From the NCBI GenBank assembly GCA_022496185.1, contig WTXG01000008.1, forward strand, positions 717,620 to 781,619: 64,000 bases of DNA, in the 5' to 3' direction. The stretch is from Multifurca ochricompacta (lineage: Eukaryota > Basidiomycota > Agaricomycetes > Russulales > Russulaceae). The position numbers were made by a program, and so were the translations under genes. The stretch's first letter is position 1. Each line of letters starts with the position of its first letter. Shown one piece after another: positions 24,147-36,544 of the stretch. The notes beneath the pieces are model-generated. The model did not search any database. It worked only from the letters and a program-made list of their open reading frames with translations, and was not told the DNA's origin.

Positions 24147-26511
24147 TTAGACAATAAACAGGCGATTGGTGTCCTAGAACAAGAAAAGAAAGTCAGCCGT
24201 CAGAATACCATCAACCAGAGGAAACATACTATTTTGTGGGAGCTGGAGAGCTGGGCACGAAGATGGGGTCGGTAAGCAATGGCCGACCTTTCATCTGAAA
24301 ACAGCTTACCTGGGGTCGCTGCATGAACCTATGTGCCTCCATATAGGTCCTAGAAATGATAGTGTGAGTGGCACATCAACGACCCAACATACATTCTACA
24401 CACCTGAGGTTCCAAACGAGGTCACAGTAGGTTATTTGGTTTCCTGTCATGCTCATGCACTCGATGAAAGCCTGCATAATTTTGATGGGACAGATCGGGC
24501 CACATGAGTGGCGAGCTGGCTAAAGGACACTCACGCTCCGCAGGGCACCACCCTGGTCCGTCTCGACGGCTGTTCCCTCATCCTTGCAGGCGCTCAAAGA
24601 GATCTAGAGGGACACCATAAGTATACATTCTCCCTAGAGACAAAAATACTTACAACGTCTGCGCGGCTTCCCTTCTCACGGATAATCCGTGCTCTGTTGG
24701 GGTGCTGGAGCGTTTGAGCATACCTCTGGAGGAATACTATAGAACAGGTCAAGACGAGATAGCAGGGGTAAGACTTTGCTTACGACATAGGGAAGATCTT
24801 GCGCATGGTCAGCGCCAGAAAACCATGGATCATCGGAGAACGACGTACCAAGGAGAGTGCCTGAATGACAACACTGTACGTGCTTCGTGAGTGTGTTGCC
24901 GTACAAGAATAGGTCTGGCTTACGTCAAAGATGGCAGTAAGCCGACACCCCTCCGGAAGAGGCTTGACCATTATGTCGTGCATCTCCTAGAGAATCAACG
25001 GAATCAGTTAGTGAGAGGAGCGAAGTAGACTTATGCAACCTACATCATCAACGATGAGCCCTGATGGTGTTTCTCTTCCATAACAGGACTGTGCATTGCC
25101 ACGGTAGTCCATAGCGCAAATGCCTAGTAAACCATTATACATCACGGGCACCCTACAGAGGATGTAAAAAAACGGACACTCATCAAATCCGTCGGCCTCG
25201 TCCCCGTTCTGGTCTTCTATTTGCTCCGCGTGTCCAGAAACTAGACGGTAGGTTGAGTTTGAGTACCATCAAGATGCAGGTTGTTTTCACTTACAGTAAA
25301 AGAAGAGCGAGTCGTTGGGTCGAGCATCCCGAACCAACCACCCCATCTCGTTCAACTGAACGAAGTTACTACTGCGAAAACAATAAAACGTGACGTTTAT
25401 ATAAAGGACTCACGATGTTAGCCTTGGTTGGTGAAACCCCAGATTGACCGTCGACAAGGATGTGAATATCCCTCTCTTGGAAACGGAAGTTCTCTGGAAG
25501 TTGACGTTCGATCAAGGCCCATTTCGAATTAAAAAAGTGTAGTACCGCGGAGAAAGTGTGCCATCGCGTACGCGTCGTCGACACAATACTTCAACCTGAA
25601 TTTAGGGTTTCGATGTTCGGTGTAATTGATCCCAATCTTAGGCCAAAATGAGGGCCAGTGTTCAGTGCTGGTTATGGACAACTTACAATAAGTGCCTTCT
25701 TCCTCCGACGTACTGAGAAAGAAAAGGCTGTGGGACCGGAAATTGAGATCGGTGAGAGAACGTGGGAGCGCGACTTGAACTGGGCACTGGTCGTAGGTGC
25801 AGAGAGGGTCTATATCCTGTTGCTCGTATATGAGTGGAGCAAGAATACAACGGGGTGACAAATGAGGAAGACAGTACGCATAGGTGAGGGCCACGCAGGT
25901 GTGCCACGGGTAGCCCTATAAATCCATGGTTAGGCATTGGTACCAGAAAAACACAACTCGAGCGCACTTACCGATGATGTTCTCCCGGTACGTTCTGAGC
26001 CCCATCAGCAAATGCCGGAAACTCTGAACCCTCCTGGTTCAGAGGCTCCGGCATTTGCTGTTGAGTCACGGTGACGCGGGGAATGTCTGTGGGCACATTG
26101 ACAAATGGCGGGTTGATTCGTCGCTGTGACTCGGAGAATTGAGCAGGAGGTTGATGCACAAGCATGCCACGGCCCATTCCTGAGCGATGGATGCCTGCAG
26201 GAGTCATAAAGGGCTGAAAAGATGGAGCCGCATAGCCAGGTGGTCGGACGGAAAGCGACGCAGGCTGAGTAGAGGGTGGCCGTATATAAGACGAATGATG
26301 AGCTTTCGTTGCTAGTGCGTTAACATATCTTGAATTCGGATGACTGGAAAACGACCCATTTAGCATAAGGACGCGCAAAAGTGTGATCCGCCATCTTACG
26401 GCTGTGGGAAGGCGCTTGGGGCCTTTAGAATGGACGTAGATCGACGAGTGAATTTTAACTCAAACAACGAAACAAAAAAGAAGGAACATACTGGGGCGGG
26501 TAACCATTCAT
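24147..26511 (-). CDS. metacaspase 1 (type I, diverged copy)
   Basis: Cysteine protease of clan CD with arginine/lysine specificity, linked in fungi to stress response and cell death. The first coding ATG is probably 26509-26511 (MNGYPPQ); the Pro/Gln-rich prodomain continues in exon 25968-26378. The p20 region gives LKYCVDDAYAMAHFL, RDIHILVDGQSGVSPTKAN, GWLVRDARPNDSLFFY, SGHAEQIEDQNGDEADG (catalytic His), MHDIMVKPLPEGCRLTAIF and, across an intron, DCCHSGTLLDLPYVV (catalytic Cys). The C-terminal part is SRADVISLSACKDEGTA...AFIECMSMTGN, ending HKIDTNRLFIV with the stop at 24147-24149. Against its neighbour it has SGHA for SGHGG and a degenerate C-terminus. The 5' end is uncertain. Confidence 0.78.
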
Positions 26512-26932
26512 GTCGGAAAGTTGCTGGGCCGGTGAGAAAGTGAGTGGGTGGGGAGAAGAGAGAAAAGGTAGGTATGTATAACAAACACACATTTTTATCT
26601 GGTTCGAGTGTATTTGGGAGCTGTACACCACGGTTCCTATGCTGTGTAGCGAATGACATGGCAAGAGAATATAGCACAGCCGTGCTATATTGTCCATGAG
26701 ATGGATTCACGGAGGCACTCGCTTTCAAGTGCTGAGAGCAGGGATCACACAGTGGTTGAGCTGGATGCACTACGATTTCAAAGGAATAGGTCGCGTGCAT
26801 TCCCCTAAGTTATAGAGACAAACGTCGAGCATCGAGTTCCATATACACAGGACCATATGGCTATGCGTACTATTGTTCTAACTTTACAACCCAGCTGACA
26901 GCTCGGCAATTTCAATGGTACGGATTACGCGT
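26512..26932. other. intergenic between tandem metacaspases
   Basis: 421 bp, presumably the promoter of metacaspase 1. It contains a perfect 10-bp inverted repeat (AATATAGCAC / GTGCTATATT, 26668-26691). An open minus frame at 26396-26800 overlaps it but shows no family resemblance. Confidence 0.4.
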
Positions 26933-29353
26933 TTATGCGATGAATTGGAGAGATGTGTCCTAGGAATGCTTTAGCAACGCGTTCTGGCAGCGCAAACAGA
27001 CGCACCATAGGATGAGAACTTGAAAGCTGCGTGAACGAAAGTTAAGCCAAAAATAAACAAGAGACAAGCCATCCATGCTCACCTGGGGCTTCTGGCTATA
27101 TTTCGAACGCAGAATGTCGCTAACCGAGTAATGTCAGGCATTATACATAAAGCCAGATGAAGACAATCACCGAAGGGACTGGAGGAGTTGCTGATAACTC
27201 TGTTGTGGTTGCTGGTCTGGTAAAATAAGATGGATGAGCACGTCTCGAATGATTATGAAGGGACGAGGTGTTTACTAAGGGCAGCGATGAAGGCCTGATG
27301 TAAACGCGTTAGCCTGTCTTTAGCCTGTAATAACTGCAATTGTCATGTTCCTTACATAGCTCATTGCACCAGTAGCTGAGCCAGCCTCGACGGCATCTGC
27401 GCTTGTCTGTGAGTCTTTGCATCCACTCCACGATATCTGTACAACATCTAAGCAATCAGAACGGACACAGCCGAAAGCTTACGCACAGCATCAGCGGGGC
27501 TTGTCTTAGTTCGCCGAGCCTTCTCCGCTGCTCCTCTTCCCGTAGTTGCAGTTTTGACGAGGCCCGTGACAGTTTTGAAGACGCCGCCCATATCTCCACG
27601 TGCATAGGACGACACCGCGGTAAGAAGGCCCTGACCAGCCTCTGCAGCGAGATTGGGCTCTTTCACTTTGCCTTCTGTGGAGTACTGTAACAAAAAACAG
27701 TCAAACGGTCAAAGATGACCAATAGATCGGCCAAAATATCACGCACGACATAAGGTAGGTCTGCGGTCATTAGCTACAAGACTGAAATGCCCCAAGAACG
27801 GATACTCACCCAATGCAGAGCCAGAATGACAAGACTGTACGTAGCCTTATGTCAGTAAAACTCGATGGAAAGTCTAAGACCAACTTGCATCATAAATGGC
27901 GGTGAGACGACAGCCAGGAGGTAGGGGCCTGACCATGATGTCGTGCATGTCCTATGGCATACGAAAAGATATTAATCAATTGTGACATTGTTGCACTTTA
28001 GCTTACATCGTCAACGATGTGTCCTTCCTCTTTAAAATCCACTGGATAGATGACTGGCGAACAAGTCTCCCTGAACAAAAAGATCGGGATCAGGAGGAAA
28101 TGAAAAACCTTCGTCATATCCATCTTGCTCATCGCCATCCAAATCCTTCGTCTGGCCCCCATGACCTGAATCTGAGTGCTGATTGAATTCTCGCTGAGGG
28201 ATTTCAACCCGGGAGAAACGTACAATGGAAAAACAAAGAGTCATTTGGTTGCGCACCCATTACTAACCATTGCATGGCCCTCAACTACCAGGAAAATCGT
28301 AAAGAAGGGACGTAAACTCGGAAGGAAAAGCTCACTATATTTTTTCGTGGGTCTCGAGCGTGGATCTTGCTGATCGTCCGTCAATACGACGATATCTTCG
28401 CGCTTGTAGCTGAATCTCTCTAAGGCGCGCAATTAAATATGCATTGATTCGTAAGGAAAAGTCAAAGGAGAAAGTACCGCATAGGAACCTCTCGATATTA
28501 CGGGCGTCATTGATACATCCTCTCAACTCGGCTTGCTGTCCGAAGTAGTTAATCCCGATCTAGACGGACCGAAGGTGAGCTTCCAAGGAACCTGAGGCGG
28601 TGGAACATACACAGAGGGCTTTCTTCTTCCCAGTACATTGCGAATACTGGAAATATGGCTGCTGTTGCTGCTGTGATTGAGGACCGTAGCGCTGTTGGCC
28701 CTGTGGCGGACGGGGAGGTGGCCCCGCTAGTGAGGGGGATATCAACTTGACTATCAGCGAGAAGTTATCAGGGGAAAACGGACGAGGAGGGCCATAGCTT
28801 CCACCGTGACCTGCGCTGTCAAGTATGGAACCACGATGTTTATTGAGTTGAATTGATGAAGAACTTACTGTGGAGAACCGGGGGGAGGGCCCATAGGGGT
28901 GATTATGGGATCTTGGCCAAGATACCTTGAGGGGTGAGTGGACCCCGGATAAGTGTCCCTTGATGGAATTGGCGGTGGGCCGGGAGGAGGGCCAGCAGGG
29001 AGGCCATAACTACGGATCATTTAGAATAGATTGTAATAACTAAGTTTGGTTAACGTTATTCAGGCCATACCCAGGAGGTGGACCAGGAGGTGGGCCGTAA
29101 GAAGGGGAATACCCAGGTTGGCCAAACTGGCCATCACTTTTACAAGGGGTTTGGGTCAGAGAACCTGAGAGTTGGTAGGTATATCTCACGGGGTGGGAAA
29201 GCCAAAGTTTCCACTGTTAAAACAATTGAAATATATGAATTAAAATATGAATAAATTAGAATTAGAATTACCTTGGTGAACCATATGTACTCTGCCAGGA
29301 GGTGGGCCAGGAGGGGGACGATAAGAAGAAGGATTATTATTCCAATGTGCCAT
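26933..29353 (-). CDS. metacaspase 2 (type I, canonical)
   Basis: Type I metacaspase with a Pro/Gly/Tyr-rich prodomain. The start at 29351-29353 gives MAHWNNNPSSYRPPPGPPP; several short exons continue with SLAGPPPRPPQGQQRYG and QQQQPYFQYSQCTGKKKAL. The catalytic domain has INYFGQQAELRGCINDAR, REDIVVLTDDQQDPRS, SGHGGQTKDLDGDEQDGYD (His), MHDIMVRPLPPGCRLTAIY and SCHSGSAL (Cys). The C-terminal region is conserved: EPNLAAEAGQGLLTAVSSY, TSPADAV, QISWSGCKDSQTSADAVE and QQSYQQLLQSLR. It ends HPMDTSLQFIA, assembled across the last intron, with the stop at 26933-26935. About ten introns. All active-site motifs are canonical. Confidence 0.85.
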
Positions 29354-30222
29354 TATGAATGATTGTGGATGATTGGATAGAAGGTGTGGAGCTCAACGTG
29401 GCCTGACCTTTCCTTTCTTTTTGAACTGAGGCTGAGGGCTGTGTCGTTCCGTTCCTGGTAGTCGCGTCACATCACGTTGTGCATATATGCGTATATCTGC
29501 GCGCTCGTGGCACCCGCAGGTTCGGGGGCACCATGAAGGATGATGAAGATGAAGAATAATGATGGCTGTGATTGTGATATTGAATGCTGAATGCTGCTGA
29601 ATGTTGCTGAATGCTGAATGCTAAATGCTGATGGCGATGAAGACCATGACATACATACGTACACACACACCGACCGACTCCGTACTTACTTGATTTTGAC
29701 CCACACACACCCCTTCATGCACTGCTGCCTCTCACTCGAGGACAGCCTCTTACGCTATCCTTTCGGCGCGTGCCGTCTGCGTGTCACTAGAGGTCATCGG
29801 GGGTGGTGGTGCCACCACCCACCTGCCTCATGGTCTATGCGAGGTCGGGTACAAAATCTGGAAACCATGTGTTTGCCTCTCCCCAGCCTATCCCGCATCA
29901 TCTTTTCCTTTACCTGCACCTGCACACTATCAGAGGTGTGTGGCCGATACTCGCAATCTTTTCTTAGACATGATAGACGTCCCTTGCAGGTTGAGTCAGC
30001 CCATTCCGATCGAGTGACTTCTTCCCTACTGGGGTTTCTCGCCTCCGTTGTCACCCTGCCTCAAGGGAGACAGGTGGAATTTCGAGTCGAGTGAAAAGCA
30101 TCGGCGCTGTTGGGATAGCCTAGGTCTTCGGACCTTCAATTCTCCGCTTTTCATCCGGACGCCCTTTGTGCGTAAAGTACTACGCGCCGCCGGTCCCTCT
30201 GCTGCTAACGGCCACCTCCATA
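29354..30222. other. intergenic, divergent promoter region
   Basis: 869 bp between the divergent metacaspase 2 (-) and Hsp20-like (+) genes. It contains the TGAATGC repeat (29579-29636) and a CA-rich stretch near 29660-29710. A long + strand frame here (about 29618-30094) is low-complexity and unlike any family, so it is not annotated. Confidence 0.45.
29579..29636. repeat. TGAATGC(TGC) simple repeat
   Basis: Imperfect 7-10 nt units (TGAATGC, TGCTGAATG) in tandem, in the 5' flank of metacaspase 2. Confidence 0.75.
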
Positions 30223-31225
30223 ATGCCCGCCGGCAGCCGTAAGATCTCTAACGATTTTTTGCATTCCTGGGAGGCTTTCGACAGAACGTTCGCTGCTCAA
30301 CCGGCCTCGCCTAGCTCGGGGGAAGAGAGCGAATCGCTTGATCTCGACCCACCTCGAAGTAGACCAATGGCGCCCGAGCCCTTTTCGACTCCTCCCCTTT
30401 ATTCTCAAGCCTCGACGAGCTCATCGGGACCTGTCACTCCTGATGACACGGAGTCACTGGATCGCGTATGGAGTGCCGTACGCAAGGCCAAAGAACGCGA
30501 AATGGCGGCATCTCCTTCAAAGATCAAGTCCTTAGACAGGGGAAGATCTCCTCCGATACTTCATTCACCACTGAGAGGTTTTTCTTTGGAACCATCTACA
30601 CAACCAGTGGCGCGAATACCTTCTCCAGCACCTCCTTTGCGGAGGCAAAGATCTATGTGAGTCATTTACATCGGCGCATACAAGCGCAATTGATACGACT
30701 CCCCTCTTCCGCGCAGTGTGGAGTTTAAGGATTCCCCAGATGGCACAAGGGTGAGAGTCGCAGCAATCGACGCGCTCATCGCGCTCGCATTTTAAGCCTG
30801 CTCTTGGCGCAACAGGTTACCGCCAAGTTCGACATTCCCGGTGTCGCGAAAGAGGATATGAATGTCACATACCATCCTTTCCCTGCCCGACTGGAAGTCA
30901 GCTGGAAGACCGTCAAGGTCACTGAGAGAGAAGTCGAAGAGGGTATGACAATCCGAGATATCGAAGAGAGAACTGTATGTCGGACTATCCCGCTACCAGA
31001 AGGGACACGAGTGTGTTGTCTTTCCGTAACCACACTTCGTCCTCTAACAAGAAGTGTTTATCTTCCTTACAGTTCGACGAGATAGAAGCAAAGCTCCTTC
31101 GTCGCCTTGAACTCACATACCCCAAAATGCGCGCTACACGAGCAAAGCCACGTACCCCCACACCGCAGAGGCGCGGCCCACCGCGGCATAATGGTTCAGA
31201 GTCCCGAACTCTGGACGCATGGTGA
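30223..31225 (+). CDS. Hsp20/alpha-crystallin-like protein
   Basis: The N-terminal half is disordered and Ser/Pro-rich (MPAGSRKISNDFLHSW, SPSSGEESESLDLDPP). The C-terminal half is an Hsp20-type beta-sandwich: VEFKDSPDGTRVTAKFD, DIPGVAKEDMNVTYHPF, ARLEVSWKTVKVTER, RTIPLPEGT, and FDEIEAKLLRRLELTYPK after the last internal intron. The introns 30660-30716 and 30751-30813 join in frame. The unspliced stop is at 31223-31225. A strong donor GTGAGT at 31222 with a later CAG could extend it to a stop at 31348-31350. It is longer than typical small heat-shock proteins. A chaperone-like role is inferred from the fold only. Confidence 0.75.
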
Positions 31226-32319
31226 GTATTGATCGGCATATTCTCGTTATCCTTGCTTGTATGCGCAGGGCGCTTTCTACTTTTTACCTTATTGAGGATC
31301 CGGCTTCCGTGGGGTGGTCTACACAGGCATGTATGTACGCTAGTCCTTGATATCAAGCGTATCTATCTGTATGTAACAGCCTTGTATTTAATGTTGTGAA
31401 CGAGGTAATAATGAAACACTTGGATGGACGTTCAGTGACGGATCGTGTGACAAGAATTGAGTGATCCAAAGTCAAGGGTATGATCGGAGGAATCGTCCAT
31501 GGAAACCGCAAATGCAAACTCGGCGTTAAACCATCGCTCGTGCATAGCTGGATCTGGCATAGCAATCCATTCTAGTTGGGCACCAGTAAGGGTAGCAGAA
31601 CGTCGAGACATAAGGCTTATCTGAACCGGGTGTCTTCACCCAGCATAGCAAATATATGATTTGTTAGTCTCCAGAAGATACGTCCTGAGGGACGGACACC
31701 AAGAAGCCTCGTGGCGCGCGCAGGCCAGTTACCAAACCCACAAAGCCACGCGACCACAACTCGGCGCCACGGTGGTCATGGGGTGACTATATGGATAGAG
31801 GATTGAGAACCTGACTGGCAAGGAAGTGAAAAGAGCCGGATGACAAGCGCAAGCGCGGACGGATGATCGAAAGCAAATTACGGCGTAGTTGTATCTTCCG
31901 CAGTAGCCTCAGAAGTACAGATGGGATATTTGCTGGAATTTCACCAGGCCCACGCTCAGAGTGCCAGCGGGTGCAGGAGGACATCAATCGAATTAGCATG
32001 GGCGGCGTTCATACCCGCGCCGATGTCAGGATGAACAACGGAACGTTGGGTTTGCACAGCTCCTTGATGTGTTCTTACCCGCACGAGGGGTAATGGCATG
32101 TATTCAAAGGGTCCAGGTGGCAATCGCGCCAGGTTCCGCTTCTGACCACGCGCACAGAACGCCTTTCCAGAAACTAAAGCAGTTCCAGGGCCATCTGTTC
32201 GTGTCCCGTGCGTGGTCGCCCCGTTTCGACTCGGAGGTTTACGAAACACAACAGTTGGATCAGGGGAGGTATTCGGAGAAGCATACGGAGAAACAGAGAT
32301 GGCTTGCATTCGAGCAGGG
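31226..32319. other. 3' flank region, possible unresolved exons
   Basis: About 1.1 kb between the Hsp20-like gene (+) and the supported part of the next gene (-). Open minus frames at 31787-31999 and 31956-32405 (PNTSPDPTVVFRKPPSR) may be 3' exons of the minus-strand gene, but I could not find consistent splice joins. Otherwise nothing is recognised. Confidence 0.3.
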
Positions 32320-33114
32320 TTACCTTTTTTGACGCTCGCTTGCTGCCGTTTGCGAATCTGACTTTCTGGAGACGGACTCAGGTCCAGAGAAGTGATAAAT
32401 CGCAACGGCTGACGACTGGATGTATGCGCGGAACCTTGGGCCGTGGGCGAGAAGTATTCCCATTGGAGAAGACATCAGCTTCGAACAGCCGCTGAGCAAG
32501 TGACTTGGCAAAATGTTTTCGCCGAAGGTGTGGGACTCGGCGAGGTAGACGGTTGGAGTGTATGCGGGGATAAGTGCGGATGCAATGGTCACTTTGGGAA
32601 GAAGTAGTCATAGGACCGCTGTAAGATATGTTTATGTTCACGGTAGCCAGGCCATTCCGGCGACCGTATTTTCTATCGGCTTCCCCGTCATGTCCTGGAG
32701 AAACTCATGAACAGTAACGTATTGGCACCCCTGGCCAGAGCCTGGCAGAGCATGACTAGAACTAGCCTGAGAGGGGACCGGGCAGATTGCACCGCTTTCA
32801 CCAGCCTGTCTCTCGGGCATGAAAAGGTCTCGAGGCACAGAACAGCCTGCTCTGGTGTTGTCGCTAGAAGATGAGGAACCAAAAAGAGCGGCCATGGGCA
32901 GGGTTGTATCTTCAAGCGCCTTCCCGTAAGATTCGTCCAGGTAAGCCCACGGGTTGAGCAGTCGTTTACGTCTTCGCTTGATCTGCGCGACTCAAATATT
33001 CAAACATTCATGAAGGCAACAACAACGACAACAGAAAAGGCTTACAATGATGTTCTCGCCTTGCACAGGATGTGATGTGGGTTTAGCTTTGAGTCCCACC
33101 TTTACAGATGCCAT
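32320..33114 (-). CDS. hypothetical protein, family not recognised
   Basis: The start at 33112-33114 gives MASVKVGLKAKPTSHPVQG, followed by a clean intron into a basic stretch (IKRRRKRLLNPWAYLDES). A Ser-rich segment then leads to QYVTVHEFLQDMTGKPIEN. After a probable intron near 32585-32643, the most protein-like frame reads ASALIPAYTPTVYLAESHT and SGCSKLMSSPMGILLAHG. The 3' end is unresolved and may reach about 31.8 kb. No catalytic motif, signal peptide or membrane span is seen. It lies just downstream (140-350 bp) of the MetRS stop, in the same orientation. Confidence 0.5.
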
Positions 33115-33460
33115 GGGGGCCACAGGGTATTGTATACAGTAACCGTAACAGTGAGAGTGTTACGGTACCCATAGACAGTGGGTAGGTGGGGGGAAAAAGG
33201 AAGGTGGGTGCCACGACCTCGCGCAGCTACCAGCTACACTCAGAGCTGAGGCTGAGAAGGACTGGAATTCTGAGATCTGAGATCGGTGAAGTTACCGACC
33301 GTTTCCGGGAACACATCACGTCCAACAGGTTCTCCCTATTGCTGCTGGAAGATCCCTTTCACCATGTTTCTGGATATAACTCCAGTAATCATCTACTTGT
33401 ACCACGAGCACGATCCTGTCAACTTCTTATATAAGTACAAGGTGCGTCAGGGCTGATCTA
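33115..33460. other. intergenic, upstream of the hypothetical gene
   Basis: 346 bp between the MetRS stop and the start of the unrecognised gene (both -). An imperfect TGTTACGGTA/ACAGTAACCGTAACAG palindrome-like block lies at about 33133-33170. No ORF supported. Confidence 0.4.
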
Positions 33461-36190
33461 CTAGGACAGTGCTACGCGTTCCCCTTTCAATTTCTTCAGC
33501 TCGGCAATAGCGGCTGCGGTATCCTCGTCCAGTTCCTTGGTCCTAGGGGACCTAGCCTTGAGCTCCCGCACGAGATTACCTTGCTCCGCCACCTTAGCAT
33601 CCAATGCAAGTACTTCAGCAGATTTGGGTCCATTTACTTTGCCAGCCTCTTCGACAGCAGTTTGCGCTGATTTCTTCGCAGCAGCAGCCTTACGCTTCGA
33701 CGTAACTGTCGTCGTGTGCGTCTCGATCACGGAAGGTGCCACAGGATCATTACCGGCAAACTTGGCGCGCCATACATCTGCCATCTTTTCCTCGATCTTC
33801 TTGAACAGGTGTTCCGGCGTACCGATATGATGTCCTGGTAAGAGATCAATCGAAAGTGCGTCGGGCACCGTGCGGGCAGGTGCGTTGAGTTGCGCAATAT
33901 AGAAACCGAAGCCGAGGGCATAAAGGGATAGATGAGTGCGGAAAGTGCATAGATAAGGTTTGCTGCGCGTGTGACAACTTGCGCACAGCGTGTCGGGTTT
34001 TCAGTCATGAGTGCTTTGTTTAGGCCCGACGATTGCAGATAGAGATTGCCGCGTTGTGAAAGAAGCATGACAGTTTGGAGACCCAGCCGGAGTTTAACTG
34101 AGTCCATAGCCTCCGCATAATCCTTCAGAAGACTATTGACATCAGTGACAAACCCGGCGTCGGTCTCATCGTTTAATGAGAGGGGCCCGGGGGTGTCGCC
34201 TTCTGGAATGACGCCTCCATATTGAGACGAAATGAATTTAAGGGCGCGGTTGACAAAATTTCCAAAGCTGGAAAATTGTTAAGATTGGCGCCTGAAAGCA
34301 AAGCAAACACACTTGTTAAGCAGAACGCTGTTGTTGGCCGCCACCTAACATAAATTTATGAGTCGATAATCTGCCCAGCTGATCTGTTTAACTAACACAG
34401 TCATCCCATGAAAACGTAGCATCCGCGGTTTCTGGGCGCGTCGATAACAGATAGTACCTCCACACAGATGCAGGGATGCCGGTTTCCTTTGCGGCTGGGC
34501 CAAACACGCCACGATTATGGCTTTTTGAGAACTTGCCTCCTTCATAGTTCAGATATTCTGGAAAAAGGACGGTTAGTGTCATCTAATGGCAATCAACATT
34601 TACGCTAACCTGTGGTAGAGAGATGGTGTAGTGTGGTCCAGTCCCTTCCGTCACCAAGTTGTACAGATGGGAAATAAATCGTGTGGAAATACACGTTATC
34701 CTTTCCCATGAACTGATAGAGACAGACGTTCTTGGGGTTGAACCACCATTGTTTCCACTCGGGCGTGAGATTCGCGGTGATACTAACATAACCTATACAG
34801 GCTTCAAACTGCGCACGATCAGGCGGTGAATTATCATATCGAGAATAAAGTGAGCCTACCCAAACATCTGGAGAGAGGTCAACCTACGGAGACGAGCTGA
34901 TACAAACTACTCACAGAGGACCTTTCCCTTCATGTCTTGATCAGGGTCGTCATCCTCCACGGGAACAGGGACGCCCCATTTGAGATCTCGAGTGACGGGA
35001 CTGGGATGGAGACCGCCCTTAAGCCTCGCGTCAATAAGGGCACCTTCGTTGTTTATTACTGAATTCGGGGACCACTTTCCCTTCCTCCATGATTCTTTGA
35101 TCCATCTTCTGTTCGAGGCTGTATTTCGTCTAGGCGCACATACATGTGTGTTGAGACGCGAGTTGTGACCTTGTGTGTCTTATCAAGGAGGCAGCGAGGG
35201 TTGATAAGTTCCACGGCGTCGAGCGTCCGCCCGCAAGTATCGCACTGATCTCCGCGCGCATCCTAAACAGTTTTTCAGAGTAGGGCCAATATCAAAAGGG
35301 AGTGAATTTTACGTCTGAGTTGCAATGTGGGCAGATGCCTTCTACGAATCGGTCTGCCAAGAACCTGTCTACAGTTGATGGAGGAGTATTGTCAAACTGC
35401 ATGGCTACTTACTTCTGATCGTCCTCACAAAAGGTCTGTTCCTTTTCTTGTCGGGAAAGGTAGCCAAGTTTCTTAAGATTAAAATAGACTTCTTGGCTAA
35501 TCCTATCATTCCAATTAGGAAAGTAGACAACATCAACACAGTCCAGCATACTCCGTGTGTAGAGGCGTAGATGTTCGCCCAAAATAGTCGAATCTATTGT
35601 GGGTCAGTGATCTTTTGGGAGGTCATTTAAGGGGACACGCACCCAATCTCGAACCATTCGTAAGTTTCGCGATGGAGTTCGTAATATTTGTCGCATAGTT
35701 CCCTTGGAGAGATGCCTTCCTTCAGAGCTCGGGTCTCGGTGGCCGTTCCGTATTCGTCGGTTCCACATATGTAAAGGGTTCTTCGGTTCCGTGTGCCTTG
35801 ATCGAGTCTGCACTTTAGGGTCCTGTCCAAGCCAGATGCTCACTTACGAGAATATCTGTGAGAGTTCTCAGCAGGGCACGATGGCCAACAAAATAGTGCC
35901 CACCTGCTGTATACATCAGCACTGAGGGTGCTTCCGATGATATTACCTTCATGCAAACCAAACGAATCAGTCGAAGGCACTCGAAATGCGGGTTAACCGT
36001 ACCCAGGTGTGGGACGTTATTGCAATACGGAAGAGCAGATGTGATAAGGATATTTTCCTCCCCGTCTTTTGGTAGTCTAGGAGAGTTCTGCCACGTGAAT
36101 GGAGGTGATGGCAAGTAAAACTCACACCAGTTGACCAGGCTCAGGCACAGATCTAATGAGGCCTTCTGCTGGCCTGATTTTCTGAGACAT
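33461..36190 (-). CDS. MES1: methionyl-tRNA synthetase, cytosolic
   Basis: Class I synthetase that charges initiator and elongator tRNA-Met. The start at 36188-36190 gives [19 protein letters not shown]; the next exon gives [17 protein letters not shown]. The HIGH-like motif HLGN is made across an intron ([19 protein letters not shown]). Downstream are [17 protein letters not shown], a zinc-knuckle exon ([18 protein letters not shown]) and the KMSKS loop [16 protein letters not shown], then [22 protein letters not shown] residues. The C-terminus (33461-33868) is Lys/Ala-rich with [10 protein letters not shown] and [16 protein letters not shown], similar to a WHEP-type tRNA-binding tail. The stop is at 33461-33463. 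Confidence 0.9.
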
Positions 36191-36544
36191 GACGGAGAAA
36201 GTTGGCTGGGACTTGACTCTGATTAAGTAGGTATTAGAAAGGAAAGGAAAGAAGTTAAAAGACGTGTGACTCGATTTGATTGATATCTGCTCTGATTTTT
36301 GATCAAAGTTGATCATGGTCCAATCTAATCTAATCATTACGTCAAAACCAAACCAAACCAAATACAACTAATCGCCGGCCGCAAGTCATTCATCTCTTCC
36401 TCATACCCAACAGTCACCCGACACCATTTTTTCCCAATTTCGGTATGTGAAATAAATTGATGAGCACGAACCTTATCCTGGCTAGCCTGGGCGCGAACTC
36501 ACTGCGGTTTTCACAGGCCACGTCGCCCGGCGAGGAACCTATTG
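36191..36544. other. divergent promoter region (MetRS / OPT transporter)
   Basis: 354 bp between the divergent starts. AT-rich with CCAAACCAAACCAAA repeats near 36345-36365. An open frame from 36460 (MSTNLILASLGANSL) might be a 5' exon or leader of the transporter gene, but its frame does not fit the next exon. Confidence 0.4.

Noticed and set aside
29618..30094. 158-codon + strand frame in the metacaspase 2 / Hsp20 intergenic region
   Set aside because: Begins in a simple repeat, has no domain, and is crossed by a better-supported promoter interval. Treated as chance.
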